Position numbers and translations under genes: made by a program. The notes below the pieces were generated by a model. It had not been told where the DNA came from. It worked only from the letters and a program-made list of their open reading frames with translations, and did not search any database. From Corynespora cassiicola (Eukaryota > Ascomycota > Dothideomycetes > Pleosporales > Corynesporascaceae), in NCBI GenBank assembly GCA_022059125.1, contig JAEUWY010000004.1, forward strand, positions 3,162,001 to 3,226,000: a DNA stretch of 64,000 nucleotides. The letters are read 5' to 3'. This document shows, in pieces, positions 11,218 to 21,370 of this stretch (position 1 is the first letter of the stretch; each line of letters starts with the position of its first letter).

Positions 11218-12151
11218 TGCAGGAGAAGTGAATGCGACCGGCGCCTGGTGTTGAATAGTAGGAGCAAGGAAAGGACAACCAGGTATCCGAGGAGAATGAA
11301 GAGTTCGGTGGATAAGAATAAATTGGGACTACGAACGGCTAAAATATATTGCTCTTGCTGGGCACGTTACCAAAACCTAAGTCCGGTGCACCATCAGAGA
11401 CTCCTGAGGACCCACGAATCCACTTTGCCCGAGCTACAGACTATGCGACCTCAGTATGAATACGGAGAAGGTGCCTTCGTGCCCGGCTGATGCCTCGGGA
11501 ATGGCCAAAAGCGGACAAGATATAGGATGACCGTTGTAGACGGCACGTCAAGCAAGGATCTGAACGAGCGCTTAGTGACGCTGTTGTCAGCCGACTTATA
11601 CCCGGCAAGGAGTGGTGAAGCATAGAAGTTGTTTGAAAGCTCGGCTTCATCCGTGCGCGTACCTTCGCGACGCTGGCAGATCACGAGAGATATCGGCAAA
11701 GTTTGACTTGCAGCGGGTCCGCATGCTTCTAGTGCTGTCGCGAAGTGTTGAATTTTCTGATGAGGCAGGTCGAGTTTCGAATCAGAACGTCAATGTTTCG
11801 CAGCGACTCGAACCAAACCCGATCAAAAACCGACATCGCCAAGCTGAGACCCAGACGGATTGATCTGCACCCTGAGGCTTGACCTGCCTTGGGAACTTGC
11901 TGTTTGAAGGTGCCGCACGTGGCGTAGCCCCAGCGGCACCTTTCCGATATCCGTCGGGTAACTCTTTTGGTAAGTGTCGCTTGCAATGTGCCGGCTGATG
12001 TGCATAAACAGGTGCAAAACTGGTGGCGCGTACAGAAACAACCAGGGTGGAGACCGAGTGCAGGACAAAAGGTACATGGATTTGAATCGTAATGCGAACA
12101 TGGGTATTTCAAGAAATCGAACTTTTCCAGAGCCTGCAATAGATGAGATGC
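11218..12151. other. Intergenic: Egh16-like promoter and PWP2 3' flank
   Basis: No convincing ORF. The right part is the 3' flank of PWP2. Confidence 0.5.
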
Positions 12152-14917
12152 TTACTCAATCCCCATCCACTCGCCCTCGTCATCCGTGCCATCTGCCATG
12201 TCCTCGTCTTCAATTTCGCTAGTATCCTTTACGCCAAAATCCAACCGAAGTGTTTTGTCCTTTTTTTCCACAGGCTGTGCGAGCAGGTACTCGATGCGGT
12301 AGATGTTTTCATCAGCGAGTCGCGCAAGCTCGGTCTGTATCCTGCGGACTGCCTTCTCCACGTTCCTTAATTCTGCCTCCAATCCTGCTTTATTGTCTTT
12401 CATCCATCGACCATGCTTACTGAGTAGCGCCTCGAGCCAAATAAGGTTAAATTCCAAATGCGGCGACTCATCTGCCTGGACCGCTACGAAGCGGAGTAAG
12501 CGCCCAAGGTACACGGCAGGCATATCATTGACGACTAATGGTATGTCGGATACGGGTGTCGCTTCATAGACGCGGCGGATAAGGTTGCGTTCATTCAAGC
12601 GAAAGGCCATGACTAGTGCTTTGAGGTATTCCTTTTGGGCGAGCGTGGATATGGTCGTGGCTGGGGTAACGTCGATGTCTAAATCGAAGGGGTCAAACTG
12701 GAGCACATTGTCCAAGGAGTAGATCAGAAGACCTTCTGTTGTAGCCGCACAGAAAGCACGACCGGTTGGCGAGAACGATACACCTGGCACCCGAATTTCT
12801 GGCCTAGTTTTTCGAGCTCCATCACCTCGCTGGGCGCCGGGAAGTGTGCGGTCTCGGCGGTCCTCCAGGTCTGAAGCTTCTCCTTCTTCATCAATGAGAC
12901 CTCTTGGCCCGGCTTCCGTGAGAAGCTTGCTGTTGAGGAATTCTTGAGTTCCGTCGAGAGAGAGATTGACGGAAACGGTGAATTTTTTCACCAGAACACC
13001 AGACTGGACATCGTAGAGACATATGTATTTGCTGTTGCCGCCGGCAAGCACGCACGTCCCATCAGCACTGTACTTGACGGTGGTGAAGCTCTTAGTACCA
13101 GCGACATTGGCGGCTGTTCGTCGATCTGACATCTTCCGACCACCTGATACATCGCGGCGACCGTCAACGCCACTCTGTTGTGTAGCCTCTGACACTGACC
13201 AAAAAGTCAACTGTCCGTCCAGCGCAGTGACAGCAATTTGTTTTGAGTCGGGACTGAAGGCAACGCAAAGGACATCCGACATCAATTGCAGTGGTTCGCT
13301 GGTTTGGGTTCGCGCAAATATGTTCCAGAGACGCACTGTGTGGTCCCAGCTACCGCTGACCAGGGTGCTTCCGTCGGGAGCAAATGACAGAGATGATACG
13401 GGTCCTTCGTGCCCCGATAGACGGTCCAGAAGTTGGCCGGTCTGTACAGACCAGATGTGAATGTCAAATGAGTCGATCGAGCCCGCACATACGACCTCGC
13501 CGCTAGGGTCAACTGCGAGAGACGAGAACGATAAGCGGGATGGTGCCGTGAAGGTGCGGAAATTTCGGTATCTGATCAAATCCCATGCTCTTACTGATCC
13601 GTCCAGACTGGCTGTGAACAGCACATTGCCACGCTTAGCAAATTCACAGGCCGTCACCCCACTGATGTGCTCCGTAAAGGTGACGATGCAGAACCCTGAG
13701 TTCACATCCCAGACCTTGATCTTGCCGTCATCTGCAGCGGTAATGACGCGTTGTCCATCTGGCGAGTATGCAATTGTGTTCATCGAATCGAAATGGCCTT
13801 GCTGCTTCAGCACGTACGATTCGGATTGCCACTCCCACACCAGGAGCTGGCCAAGTTTCGAGGCGCCAAAAGCGAGCCACTCGCCCGTCTTGTTGATGGT
13901 GACATAATCAATGTCGTTCTGGGATATGCTCAGGTTCTGGATCTGGCTGAACTCGGGAAGCTCGTGGATGGTGAAAAGTCCGTTAGAGAAGCCGGTGACG
14001 AGGAGCTTGGATGGAGGGTGGAATGCGGCGCATGTGACGTGGGCGTTGTTCTGCATGAAAAAGTGTTTTTCGGAAATTCCCCACTGTAGATTGTCGTCGT
14101 CGTCCTCGTCTGCGTCTTCTGGCGCGTCGTATCGTAGCATGTATTTCCACACGAACAGCGCGCCATCTTTGCTGACTGTGTATATCGTCTCCTGATCATG
14201 GGAGAACCATGCACCCACTACCGCCTGTCGGTGACCTCCTAGAGTGGTTGGGACGAAGCCCTCTTCCCCGTCCAAGCTCCAGACGCGTGCGGTCAAATCT
14301 TTCGAGGCGGTCAAAAAGAATCGCGAATCGCTCGACCACTCGATGCTCTGGACATTGTCAAAATGACTGGTGTATGTCCGGTGTCTAACAAAAGGCGCAA
14401 ATTCGAGGTCTCCGTCTGCTACATCCGGCGTCGAAGGTGTGTGCCACACCTCGACGGTCCTCCCGATTCCAACGGCAAAATGACGCCCGGACGGAGCAAA
14501 GGCAAGAGAAGTCACCTGGCCACGGAGGGAGAAGTGGTAGAGGACAATGCGGCGAGGGACATTGGTAAGAATGGCGCGGCCGTCCTCATCTACGGATAGA
14601 AGGAGATTTCCTCTGGGATTGAGTGCGAGCCGGGCGATGTTCTTTCGATGCGCAAACGGAAGAGTGTGGGATTTGGAGCTAGAGCCGGTCAGCCTTCATG
14701 GGCCACAGTTTCCTACAGAATACCTAGCTACGCACTTGACCAAGTCGAATATCGTCACGCGATTGCCTACTGGCGAGAGGAGACAGGTGCCATCCGGCGT
14801 AAAGAGCAGGTTGCCTCTGTTGTAGACGGTGCCGAGCAGGTTCGAGAACTGGGGGGCGGGTCAGTCGGGTTTCCGCAACGATACAAACGCCGTGCTCACC
14901 TGGAAGTCCGTCTTCAT
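12152..14917 (-). CDS. PWP2: PWP2/UTP1, WD-repeat subunit of the small-subunit processome
   Basis: Three exons (14917-14900, 14848-14736, 14678-12152) encode 885 residues, close to the yeast length. The start MKTDFQFSNLLGTVYNRGN and SPVGNRVTIFDL match Pwp2 closely. WD repeats run through about residue 570 with SKDLTARVWS, HDQETIYTVSKDGALFVW, GEWLAFGASKLGQLLVWEW, QQGHFDSMNTIAYSPDGQR, SLDGSVRAWDLIRYRNFRTF and GHEGPVSSLSFAPDGS. The C-terminal Utp12 domain contains LVMAFRLNE and HLEFNLIWLEALL, and the end is acidic. Known role: nucleolar UTP-B subcomplex, 18S rRNA maturation. It is divergent from the septin gene. Identification is by direct resemblance to yeast Pwp2. Confidence 0.96.
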
Positions 14918-15325
14918 GCTGGACTAGTATTGCAAGAGCAGTCTCATGGCATAGTGGCGGGGCTGCGGGGAGTGCATCGTCTTTCAACTTTTTTCTGGCG
15001 ATGGAGCTCGGGCCAGGCGTGAAAAAGCGCCGGCGTGGTCCCTAGCGCGCCTTTCCCCGTTCGGGGTCAGTGCTTGCCGAAGGGAGACGTGCAGAGAAAG
15101 GGGACGCCAAATTATCCAGCAACACCACGCACCCATCTCCACCTCCACCCAGCACCGCGCCCTCTGCCTGCTCTCCGTCGTCCTCGCCAAGCTGCTCGAT
15201 CCGCCGCAGGCCATTTCCAGCCGGTAAATTCTTCTGTGCGAGTCTGCAGCACCCTGACCTAGCTCACCCAACAATCCCCAGACGCACCCAACTACTCCAC
15301 ACGACCCTACTCACAGGACGACATA
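14918..15325. other. Shared 408-bp promoter region (PWP2 / septin)
   Basis: Divergent spacer with no recognised ORF; pyrimidine-rich tracts lie before the septin start. It holds promoters and 5' UTRs of two growth-related genes. Confidence 0.6.
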
Positions 15326-16747
15326 ATGGCCGAGTCCGCGTCCCCAATTGGCATTGCCAATGTATGTACCTGCCCTGCATGCCATGCTCACTCTCGTGTT
15401 CTTTTGCTAACAATTCTCGAAGTTGCCCAACCAGCGGTATGTCCTGAGCCAGCAAACACGTCGCCTTGTCCCTGAGCCTAACCCCCGATAGACACAAGAT
15501 CGTCGCGAAGCGTGGTGCTGCCTTCACGATAATGGTACGGCACCCTTCTACTACAGCTTCCATCACGCGAAGATGCTAACCATTGCAGGTTGCTGGCGAG
15601 TCCGGACTGGGAAAGACCACCTTCATCAACACCCTGTTCTCCACCACCATCAAGAACTATGCCGACCACAAGCGCCGCCACCACAAGCAGGTCGACAAGA
15701 CGGTCGAGATTGAGATCACCAAGGCTGAGCTTGAGGAGAAGTTCTTCAAGGGTACGGATACACCCCTCACCAGGCCTATTCCCGTTGGGCATCGCTGACC
15801 CTCACCAGTCCGCCTTACCGTCATCGACACCCCCGGCTTCGGCGACTATGTCAACAACCGCGACTCGTGGCAGCCCATCATCGAGTTCCTCGACGACCAA
15901 CATGAGTCGTACATGTTGCAGGAACAGCAGCCGCGCCGTAGCGATAAGATCGACCTCCGTGTGCACGCCTGCCTTTACTTCATCAGGCCCACTGGCCACA
16001 CGCTGAAGCCCCTCGACATCGAGGTGATGAAGAGGCTCTGCACTCGTGTCAACTTGATTCCCGTCGTTGCCAAGGCAGACACCCTCAGCCCCGCAGATCT
16101 GGCCAAGTTCAAGTCGAGGGTATGTGAATCGTTCCACAAGTGCTGTGGACTACGCTGATTTCAGATAGGTTCGCGCTGTCATCGAGGCCCAGGGCATCAA
16201 GATCTACCAGCCCCCGCTCGAGGATGATGACGATGCTGCCCTTGCCCACGCCCGCGGCCTCATCTCCGCCATGCCCTTCTCCGTCATTGGCTCCGAGAAG
16301 GACGTTCAGACCAACGATGGCCGCACCGTCAAGGGCCGTCAATACGCCTGGGGTGTTGCCGAAGTCGAGAACGAGGAGCACTGCGACTTCAAGAAGCTTC
16401 GCGCTATCCTCATCCGCACCCACATGCTTGACCTTATCCACACGACCGAGGAGAACCACTACGAAGCGTACCGTGCACAGCAGATGGAGACCAGGAAGTT
16501 CGGCGAGGCTCGCCCACGGAAGCTGGACAACCCCAAGTTCAAGGAGGAAGAGGAGGCGCTGCGCAAGCGCTTCACGGAGCAGGTCAAGGTCGAGGAGCAG
16601 CGCTTCAGGCAGTGGGAGCAGAAGCTCATTGCGGAGCGGGACCGCCTCAACAAGGACCTCGAGGCCAGCCACGCCATGATCAAGCAGCTCGAGTCCGAGG
16701 TCGACCAACTGCAGGGCAGCATCAACCGCTCCCACGGCCGTCGTTAA
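15326..16747 (+). CDS. CDC12: Septin, CDC12 type (AspC-like)
   Basis: Six exons (15326-15361, 15423-15436, 15492-15534, 15589-15751, 15809-16119, 16169-16747) give 381 residues; one exon is only 14 nt. The GTPase core shows the P-loop GESGLGKT (34-41), DTPGFGD (G3), AKAD (G4) and the septin-unique element with GRQYAWG. The line WQPIIEFLDDQHESYMLQEQQ and the start GIANLPNQRHKIVAKRG are closest to yeast Cdc12 rather than Cdc3, Cdc10 or Cdc11. The C-terminus (about 300-375) is a charged coiled coil. Known role: hetero-oligomeric filaments at septa, branch points and tips. An internal divergent partner is PWP2. Confidence 0.94.
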
Positions 16748-17161
16748 GTCGAATGCGGGGCGTGGGTGGAGTTTGCTCTTCACGCCAATTCGAATGCACA
16801 ACAGGCTCGCCTCTTTCTATAACTTACCTTTCGAGATTCCCCTCCTTTTCTCTTTCATATGTTTGTAATGTCGCGTAGCGACGGCTTCTGGCTAGCTTTG
16901 GTGTGGTTGGGGTTAGGTTCACAGTAGGTTGCGGGTTCCTGGAGAGGTTTCCCGAGGGGGGAAAAACCAGGACTGGCACATGAGCAGCTTCTTTAGTGTG
17001 TGTAGATTAATCGATGTGGTTGCGACTGGTCGCATTGCGGTGCCCTAATACAATGCATCCGACCATGGCCACAACCTCTACATGACGCCCCCAACTCCGT
17101 GACATGTGATGATGATATTGTACATTGGAAGAGGCAAGAAACAGGAAAAGCGGCTGGGTAC
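16748..17161. other. Convergent 3' flanks
   Basis: Septin 3' UTR region and the 3' flank of the next minus-strand gene. Nothing else seen. Confidence 0.5.
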
Positions 17162-17776
17162 TCATTTGAGATCCAAGCCGCCGAACGCGCGGTCTAAAGC
17201 CTCGCCCTCGCGTTCATCTGGGATACCATCCCTCCGCTCAATCAAGCCCTTGATGCCCACGCTTGTCCGGCGCTGCGGTTGTTGTTGTTGCTGCTGCTGC
17301 TGTACACCCGAGGCCTCGCCCATCTGAACGTCCTGCCCCTCACTCACATTCTCAGGCTTCAAAATCTTGACATCGCCGTCCAGCCACCCGGGGGCCACCC
17401 TCCGCTTCTCGGCCAGATCTGCGGCCCTGCGCCTATCCTCCCAGTCCTTGAGCGTGGCCCTCGCGTTGGACTCGAGCTGTGCGAGGTGGGACTGGAGGGC
17501 CACGCACGAGGAGAGGATGCTGTCTGGCGTTGCGGTGACGCCCGTCTGCGAGACGATGTAGGCGGGTGGCTCCGGAGGAGCTGCGGCGGCGGCGCCAGCG
17601 GCGGGGTCTGCAGCGGAAGGGTTGGAGGCGTTTGGGGGCGCCGAGAGGATGGAGGGCGGCAGCGTCGAGGGGAGCTGCTTGTACGAGTAGGGGAGCGGCG
17701 TGGCCGTAGGGAGGGAGAGGAAGGGGGAGACGGTCAGGGGGACTTGGGCGAGGAGGGGGTGCGGGTCTGACGCCAT
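17162..17776 (-). CDS. Unrecognised 204-aa protein with a polyglutamine tract
   Basis: A single-exon ORF with an ATG at 17776. The N-terminal third is Pro/Ala-rich (LPSTLPPSILSAPP). The middle is a likely helical or coiled segment, SCVALQSHLAQLESNARATL followed by KDWEDRRRAADLAEKRR, then APGWLDGDVKILKPE. A run of eight glutamines (about residues 159-166) precedes RRTSVGIKGLIERRDGIPDE and a short acidic end. The conserved-looking middle and C-terminus suggest a real fungal gene. I do not recognise the family and assign no function. The polyQ run is encoded by mixed CAG/CAA codons and may vary in length between strains. Confidence 0.7.
   Translation of the reverse strand: MASDPHPLLAQVPLTVSPFLSLPTATPLPYSYKQLPSTLPPSILSAPPNASNPSAADPAAGAAAAAPPEPPAYIVSQTGVTATPDSILSSCVALQSHLAQLESNARATLKDWEDRRRAADLAEKRRVAPGWLDGDVKILKPENVSEGQDVQMGEASGVQQQQQQQQPQRRTSVGIKGLIERRDGIPDEREGEALDRAFGGLDLK
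17279..17303. repeat. CAA/CAG trinucleotide run (polyQ)
   Basis: Plus strand reads TTG then CTG triplets; on the minus strand these are glutamine codons inside the 204-aa ORF. Confidence 0.85.
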
Positions 17777-18973
17777 GGTGTTAGCCTTCGCCGCGAAGGT
17801 AAATTATGATATGGATAGACGGGAATATATGGGAGATGAATGGGGTTGTTTTCTTTGTTTCTGGCTCGCCCCCTCCCCTCTCCCTGCTCTTTGGTTCCGA
17901 GGTGCGGGGGGCTCGATTCGATACTGGGGTGGAAATTGGTCTCATGGAAACAAGGAGATGGCGAGGGGGGAGGGGAGAGCTGGGTCGCGGCCGCGTTCGC
18001 ACGGCTGGGATGGGCAGTCCCCGCCAGCACTACGCAAGGTGTACCCTCCCCTTGCCCTCCCCTCCCGTCCCCTCCGCACGCTCCGTTGTGATGTTCGGCG
18101 GCCGCTGAGGCGTCATGCAGGTACACGACTAGGCCGACACCCTCCAATCTCCAGCCCCGCGCAGCTCCTGCCATTGACTGAAGACATGGCCATGGGCAAT
18201 TCCTTTTGCATGGCGGCCGTTCAACCGATCGGGGAGAGGGGCCCTGGCTGGCATCGCAGCCATGTGCAGCGTGTGCACTTTGCGGGAGAGCGGCGTCTAG
18301 GAGGGGGAGCCAATCTGGGGAACTCACGTTCGTCGTGCATGATGGGGAAGAGCGGCTCTGCGAATGCTGCTGCGGCTGCAATTAGGGACTCGGCTAAAGT
18401 GTCGCTGGGTGGTTTGCGGAGTGCGCTACGCAAGGTGTGGAGTGGCGGATTGACAGGTAGTGGCAAGCAAGCAGTGTGCTAAGTGCACTGATGGTGCGAG
18501 GATAGATTGCAGGTGAGGTGTGGAGAAGGCGGGCAAGGCGGGCAAGGCGGACAAGGCGGGCAAGGCGGTGCGGGCAGCCACACGAGCTCCCACTCTTGCA
18601 CCTCCCCAACTCTCAGCCCTCAACACGCCCAAATGGACCACTGGGCAGCGTGGCCCAGGCGATGCACGCCCCCACGTGACTGCATGCTTGATTGTGGGGG
18701 TATTGGTTTTCCGCGAGCCAAAAAAAAGATTTGGAATGGGCGAATTGGCGGCCAAACGATGTCATGTACGGGTCACGGATAGTGTATGCATAGTAGAAAG
18801 AGAGTATGCGCTTGCGGCGGCCTTGATCGAGACCTGGCGAAAGCTTTTTCCCGCGCCACACCCAATATCAAGTCCGCACCCCTCTGCGACTACGATCTAC
18901 ACTCTGAGAGAGAAGCAACCAGCTTCCATACTGCCAATATCCTCTGGAGAGGAGCCCCTTGCGCCTTGGGTCT
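17777..18973. other. Intergenic, GC-rich, with a minisatellite
   Basis: Upstream region of the 204-aa gene and 3' flank of the LPMO gene. Several long overlapping ORFs exist on both strands, but they are low-complexity and have no recognisable domain. A 9-bp minisatellite sits at 18528-18568. Confidence 0.5.
18528..18568. repeat. 9-bp minisatellite, unit GGCGGGCAA
   Basis: Four full copies (the third reads GGCGGACAA) and a partial fifth. A near-identical unit, GGCGGGCCA, is repeated at 37358-37384. Confidence 0.9.
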
Positions 18974-20036
18974 CTAGCAAGTAAAAGGCCGCGGGCCGGG
19001 AATCGCGTACGAGGTCGGCTTGGGCCAGTACAACTGGAATTTAATTCCCGGGTCGCTTCCTTTGTATGCGCCGGGGAAGCTGACTGTTGGTGGATTCGCT
19101 GTACCTCCGCCTGAGACATTGATTTGGGCACACTCCATGTACAACTGAGCCCCCGGGTAGTTCGCGGCGCCGTGTAGAGCGACAATCTCGGCCCTGAGAA
19201 GGTACCTGCGGAGGGGGTTAGTTGCATGCGCGCATCAAATGTTGGTTCCGAAGGTAAGACTGACTGTCCGCTTGGTATACATGATGGCAAGACAAAATCT
19301 ACTTTGCCCTTGTTGTTGTATAACCTATATGCTATATTAGTGGTGGAATAGAAGGCATGTAGCAGACCTACCTGGTCACCGCCCACTCGCCACTGGCATC
19401 CATGCCATCTTCGTAAATCTTGAACCACTTGAGGCCCGTTACTTTCGTGGTAAGCGCATCCTCTACCTTGGCCAAATACACCATTACTGGCCCAAGATGG
19501 CCCTTATCGATCGGGTCAGCCGGATCGTTTGTCCCGGCACTGTCCAGCGTGTGGTGCCATTCTGCTGTGAGCTTGTCGCCAGCTTTGACCTAGACTCGGT
19601 GAGTTTGTCTTAGCCAGGAGACCAGAATCCGACCTTTCGTCCCTACATTGATGATGTCTTTCGGAAGAGGATTCCTCAGTGGGTTAGGACTAAAATGAGC
19701 ATCAATATCGAATGCCTCGGGGCCAGACTCGCGTGGCAACTGACCCTCCATTACAGATAACATCATTGGACGTAACATCCGTGATGGGTCTTGCACAGCA
19801 CGTGTCAATCAAATCCTAATGCGGCTGCATGGACAACTTTTCCGCAACGTACCCATCGTATGTCTGCCCCAGACCGTCAGCATTGTACGCTAACCGAGCC
19901 TTCAGCTGGTGCTTCCTACCGGGACACGAATGCCCTTTGTGTGCCCTTGTGCCACACCGTTTACGTGAAGCTGGGTGAATATGGTGTGCGCCGTGGCGCC
20001 GCAAAGGAGGAAACACGTGATTAAAAAGCACTTCAT
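18974..20036 (-). CDS. AA9 lytic polysaccharide monooxygenase (formerly GH61)
   Basis: Six exons read by eye give about 242 residues. A 16-residue signal peptide ends ...CGATA, so the mature protein starts with His-1 ([16 protein letters not shown]), the first half of the copper histidine brace. The second copper histidine is in [17 protein letters not shown] supplies the second-sphere His, and [15 protein letters not shown] supplies the conserved Gln and the axial Tyr. Other family blocks are [30 protein letters not shown] and [19 protein letters not shown]. No CBM1 follows; the protein ends ...PRPFTC. Introns lie after GIRVP, TYDG, NGG, DIIN, EWAVT and IPSGQ; the NGG and IPSGQ introns use GTCAGT donors. 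It acts outside the cell, cleaving cellulose or hemicellulose oxidatively. It is divergent from CDH, its known electron donor. Confidence 0.93.
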
Positions 20037-20123
20037 TGTTACACCAAATATTCAAGATGCTCTGGCAGAGCCGACGAGCGCGATGACGGGGAAGGTCTCT
20101 ATAAGATGGACCATTCGACTTCA

Positions 20124-20145
20124 AATCTAGATGTACATCTAGATT
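20124..20145. promoter_or_regulatory. Perfect 22-bp palindrome upstream of LPMO
   Basis: Arms AATCTAGATGT and ACATCTAGATT abut with no spacer, 88-109 bases upstream of the LPMO ATG. A dimeric regulator site or an RNA hairpin in the 5' UTR are both possible. Confidence 0.45.
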
Positions 20146-20871
20146 GGGCCCGGAGTAACACGGAGCTGGACTGGAGCGTCTACCAAAAACGGCAGTCCCC
20201 CTAGTGGATGCCATGGAAGCCTGACCAAAGCCTCAATATGTCGTGAGTAGGGACAATACGCTTGTCGCGCCAAAGCAGCATCCGGCGAGGCTTGCAAGCA
20301 CGTGCTCGGGAAGAAGAAATGACCAAGTAGTGGGCGCGTATATGAGATGACGGCACAAGACTGCATCAGGTAAGAGCATGGTCCAATATAGGCTGCATGA
20401 CGGATAAGACTGCAGAAATGCCGGTGGGCGGATGGAAGAAGTCTGGGGAAATTGTTGCAGGAGACTGGAGCGACGGACCAAACATCAAAAGAAAAGGTCC
20501 ACAGGATTGACAGGTAGAGGACCTCCAATCTAATAGATTGTCATCTATTGGTGGCTGGGGTGTTTCGACCGTCAGGTGCAGAGGGAAACGTGCTAATGCT
20601 AGACATGAGAAGGTTTCATTTGCGTGGCATGGATGTGGCCATGCGGAACCTGCGGGCCCTTCGCTGGAGACGAGAAGCTTGTCGAAACGCAGCCTCGGAG
20701 AGTGAGAAACAATAGGTTCTCGAGAAGGACAAAGCAAGGCGTGTGCCTGGCGGGAGTGTTGGTAAGCGGAACCTGCGGTTGCTCTCCTTGCCTTTAGGTA
20801 CTTTGGGATTGGAACAGCCGGATCCATGCCTGTTTTGGGCATCTAAGCGAGTGTGGGGGATCTGAAGTGGG

Positions 20872-20878
20872 TTTAGCC
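20872..20878 (-). promoter_or_regulatory. GGCTAAA, XlnR/XYR1-type site
   Basis: Exact match to the GGCTAAA core recognised by the fungal (hemi)cellulase activator XlnR/Xyr1, about 840 bp from LPMO and 490 bp from CDH. Short motif, so chance matches are possible. Confidence 0.35.
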
Positions 20879-21166
20879 GATCTGGGCAACGCCCATCAAC
20901 GGCAGATTTGGCCTTGTAACCGGTCCTTCATCAATTTATATCAATCAACGCCCCTCGCCGAAATGAGCAGCCTATATTAAACACCTTCCACAAATCTTTA
21001 CCAGAGTGTCCTGGCCATGGGCCGGCCAATCGACGCCTTGATTATGCTCACCCACTGCATTAGCCCGTGCCGCACGGGCAGGGGACCTTCTGACCGTACT
21101 CCGGTACCTGGTACAGGGCGATCCTCCTTTGGCGCTGTGGACGCGCGAACTGGCATGCTGATTCTT

Positions 21167-21172
21167 GGCTAA
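21167..21172 (+). promoter_or_regulatory. GGCTAA, XlnR-type half match
   Basis: GGCTAA about 200 bp upstream of the CDH start; followed by T rather than A. Confidence 0.25.
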
Positions 21173-21318
21173 TTCAAGGCGACGCCATACTTTGCTCAAG
21201 TATTGTAGCCGCCACAGTCCGAGGAGTTGCAGGGAGAGCAAAATGTATAAATCGGGACCTTCGCACCGGCATGGGTCAGGTCTCGTGGCCGTTGCTCAGG
21301 CGCTTACTTTTTCTTCCT

Positions 21319-21324
21319 TATATA
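21319..21324 (+). promoter_or_regulatory. TATA box of CDH
   Basis: TATATA 47 bp before the CDH ATG, at the end of a pyrimidine-rich tract. The short distance implies a very short 5' UTR if it is used. Confidence 0.4.
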
Positions 21325-21370
21325 CAGTCGATCTGTTTCGCTTCTATCGACGCATACGCTGTTCTTGAAG

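Larger units (their letters stand above)
20037..21370. other. Divergent 1.33-kb spacer between LPMO and CDH
   Basis: It holds both promoters. I see a perfect 22-bp palindrome near the LPMO start, a GGCTAAA and a GGCTAA (XlnR-type), several SYGGRG hexamers (CreA-type, for example CTGGGG near 20554 and GTGGGG near 20854) and a TATA box close to CDH. Short ORFs here have no protein features. Confidence 0.6.

Noticed and set aside
20366..20842. 158-codon minus-strand ORF in the LPMO-CDH spacer
   Set aside because: No signal peptide or domain; it sits in the promoter region and is interrupted by the XlnR/CreA-like motif area.
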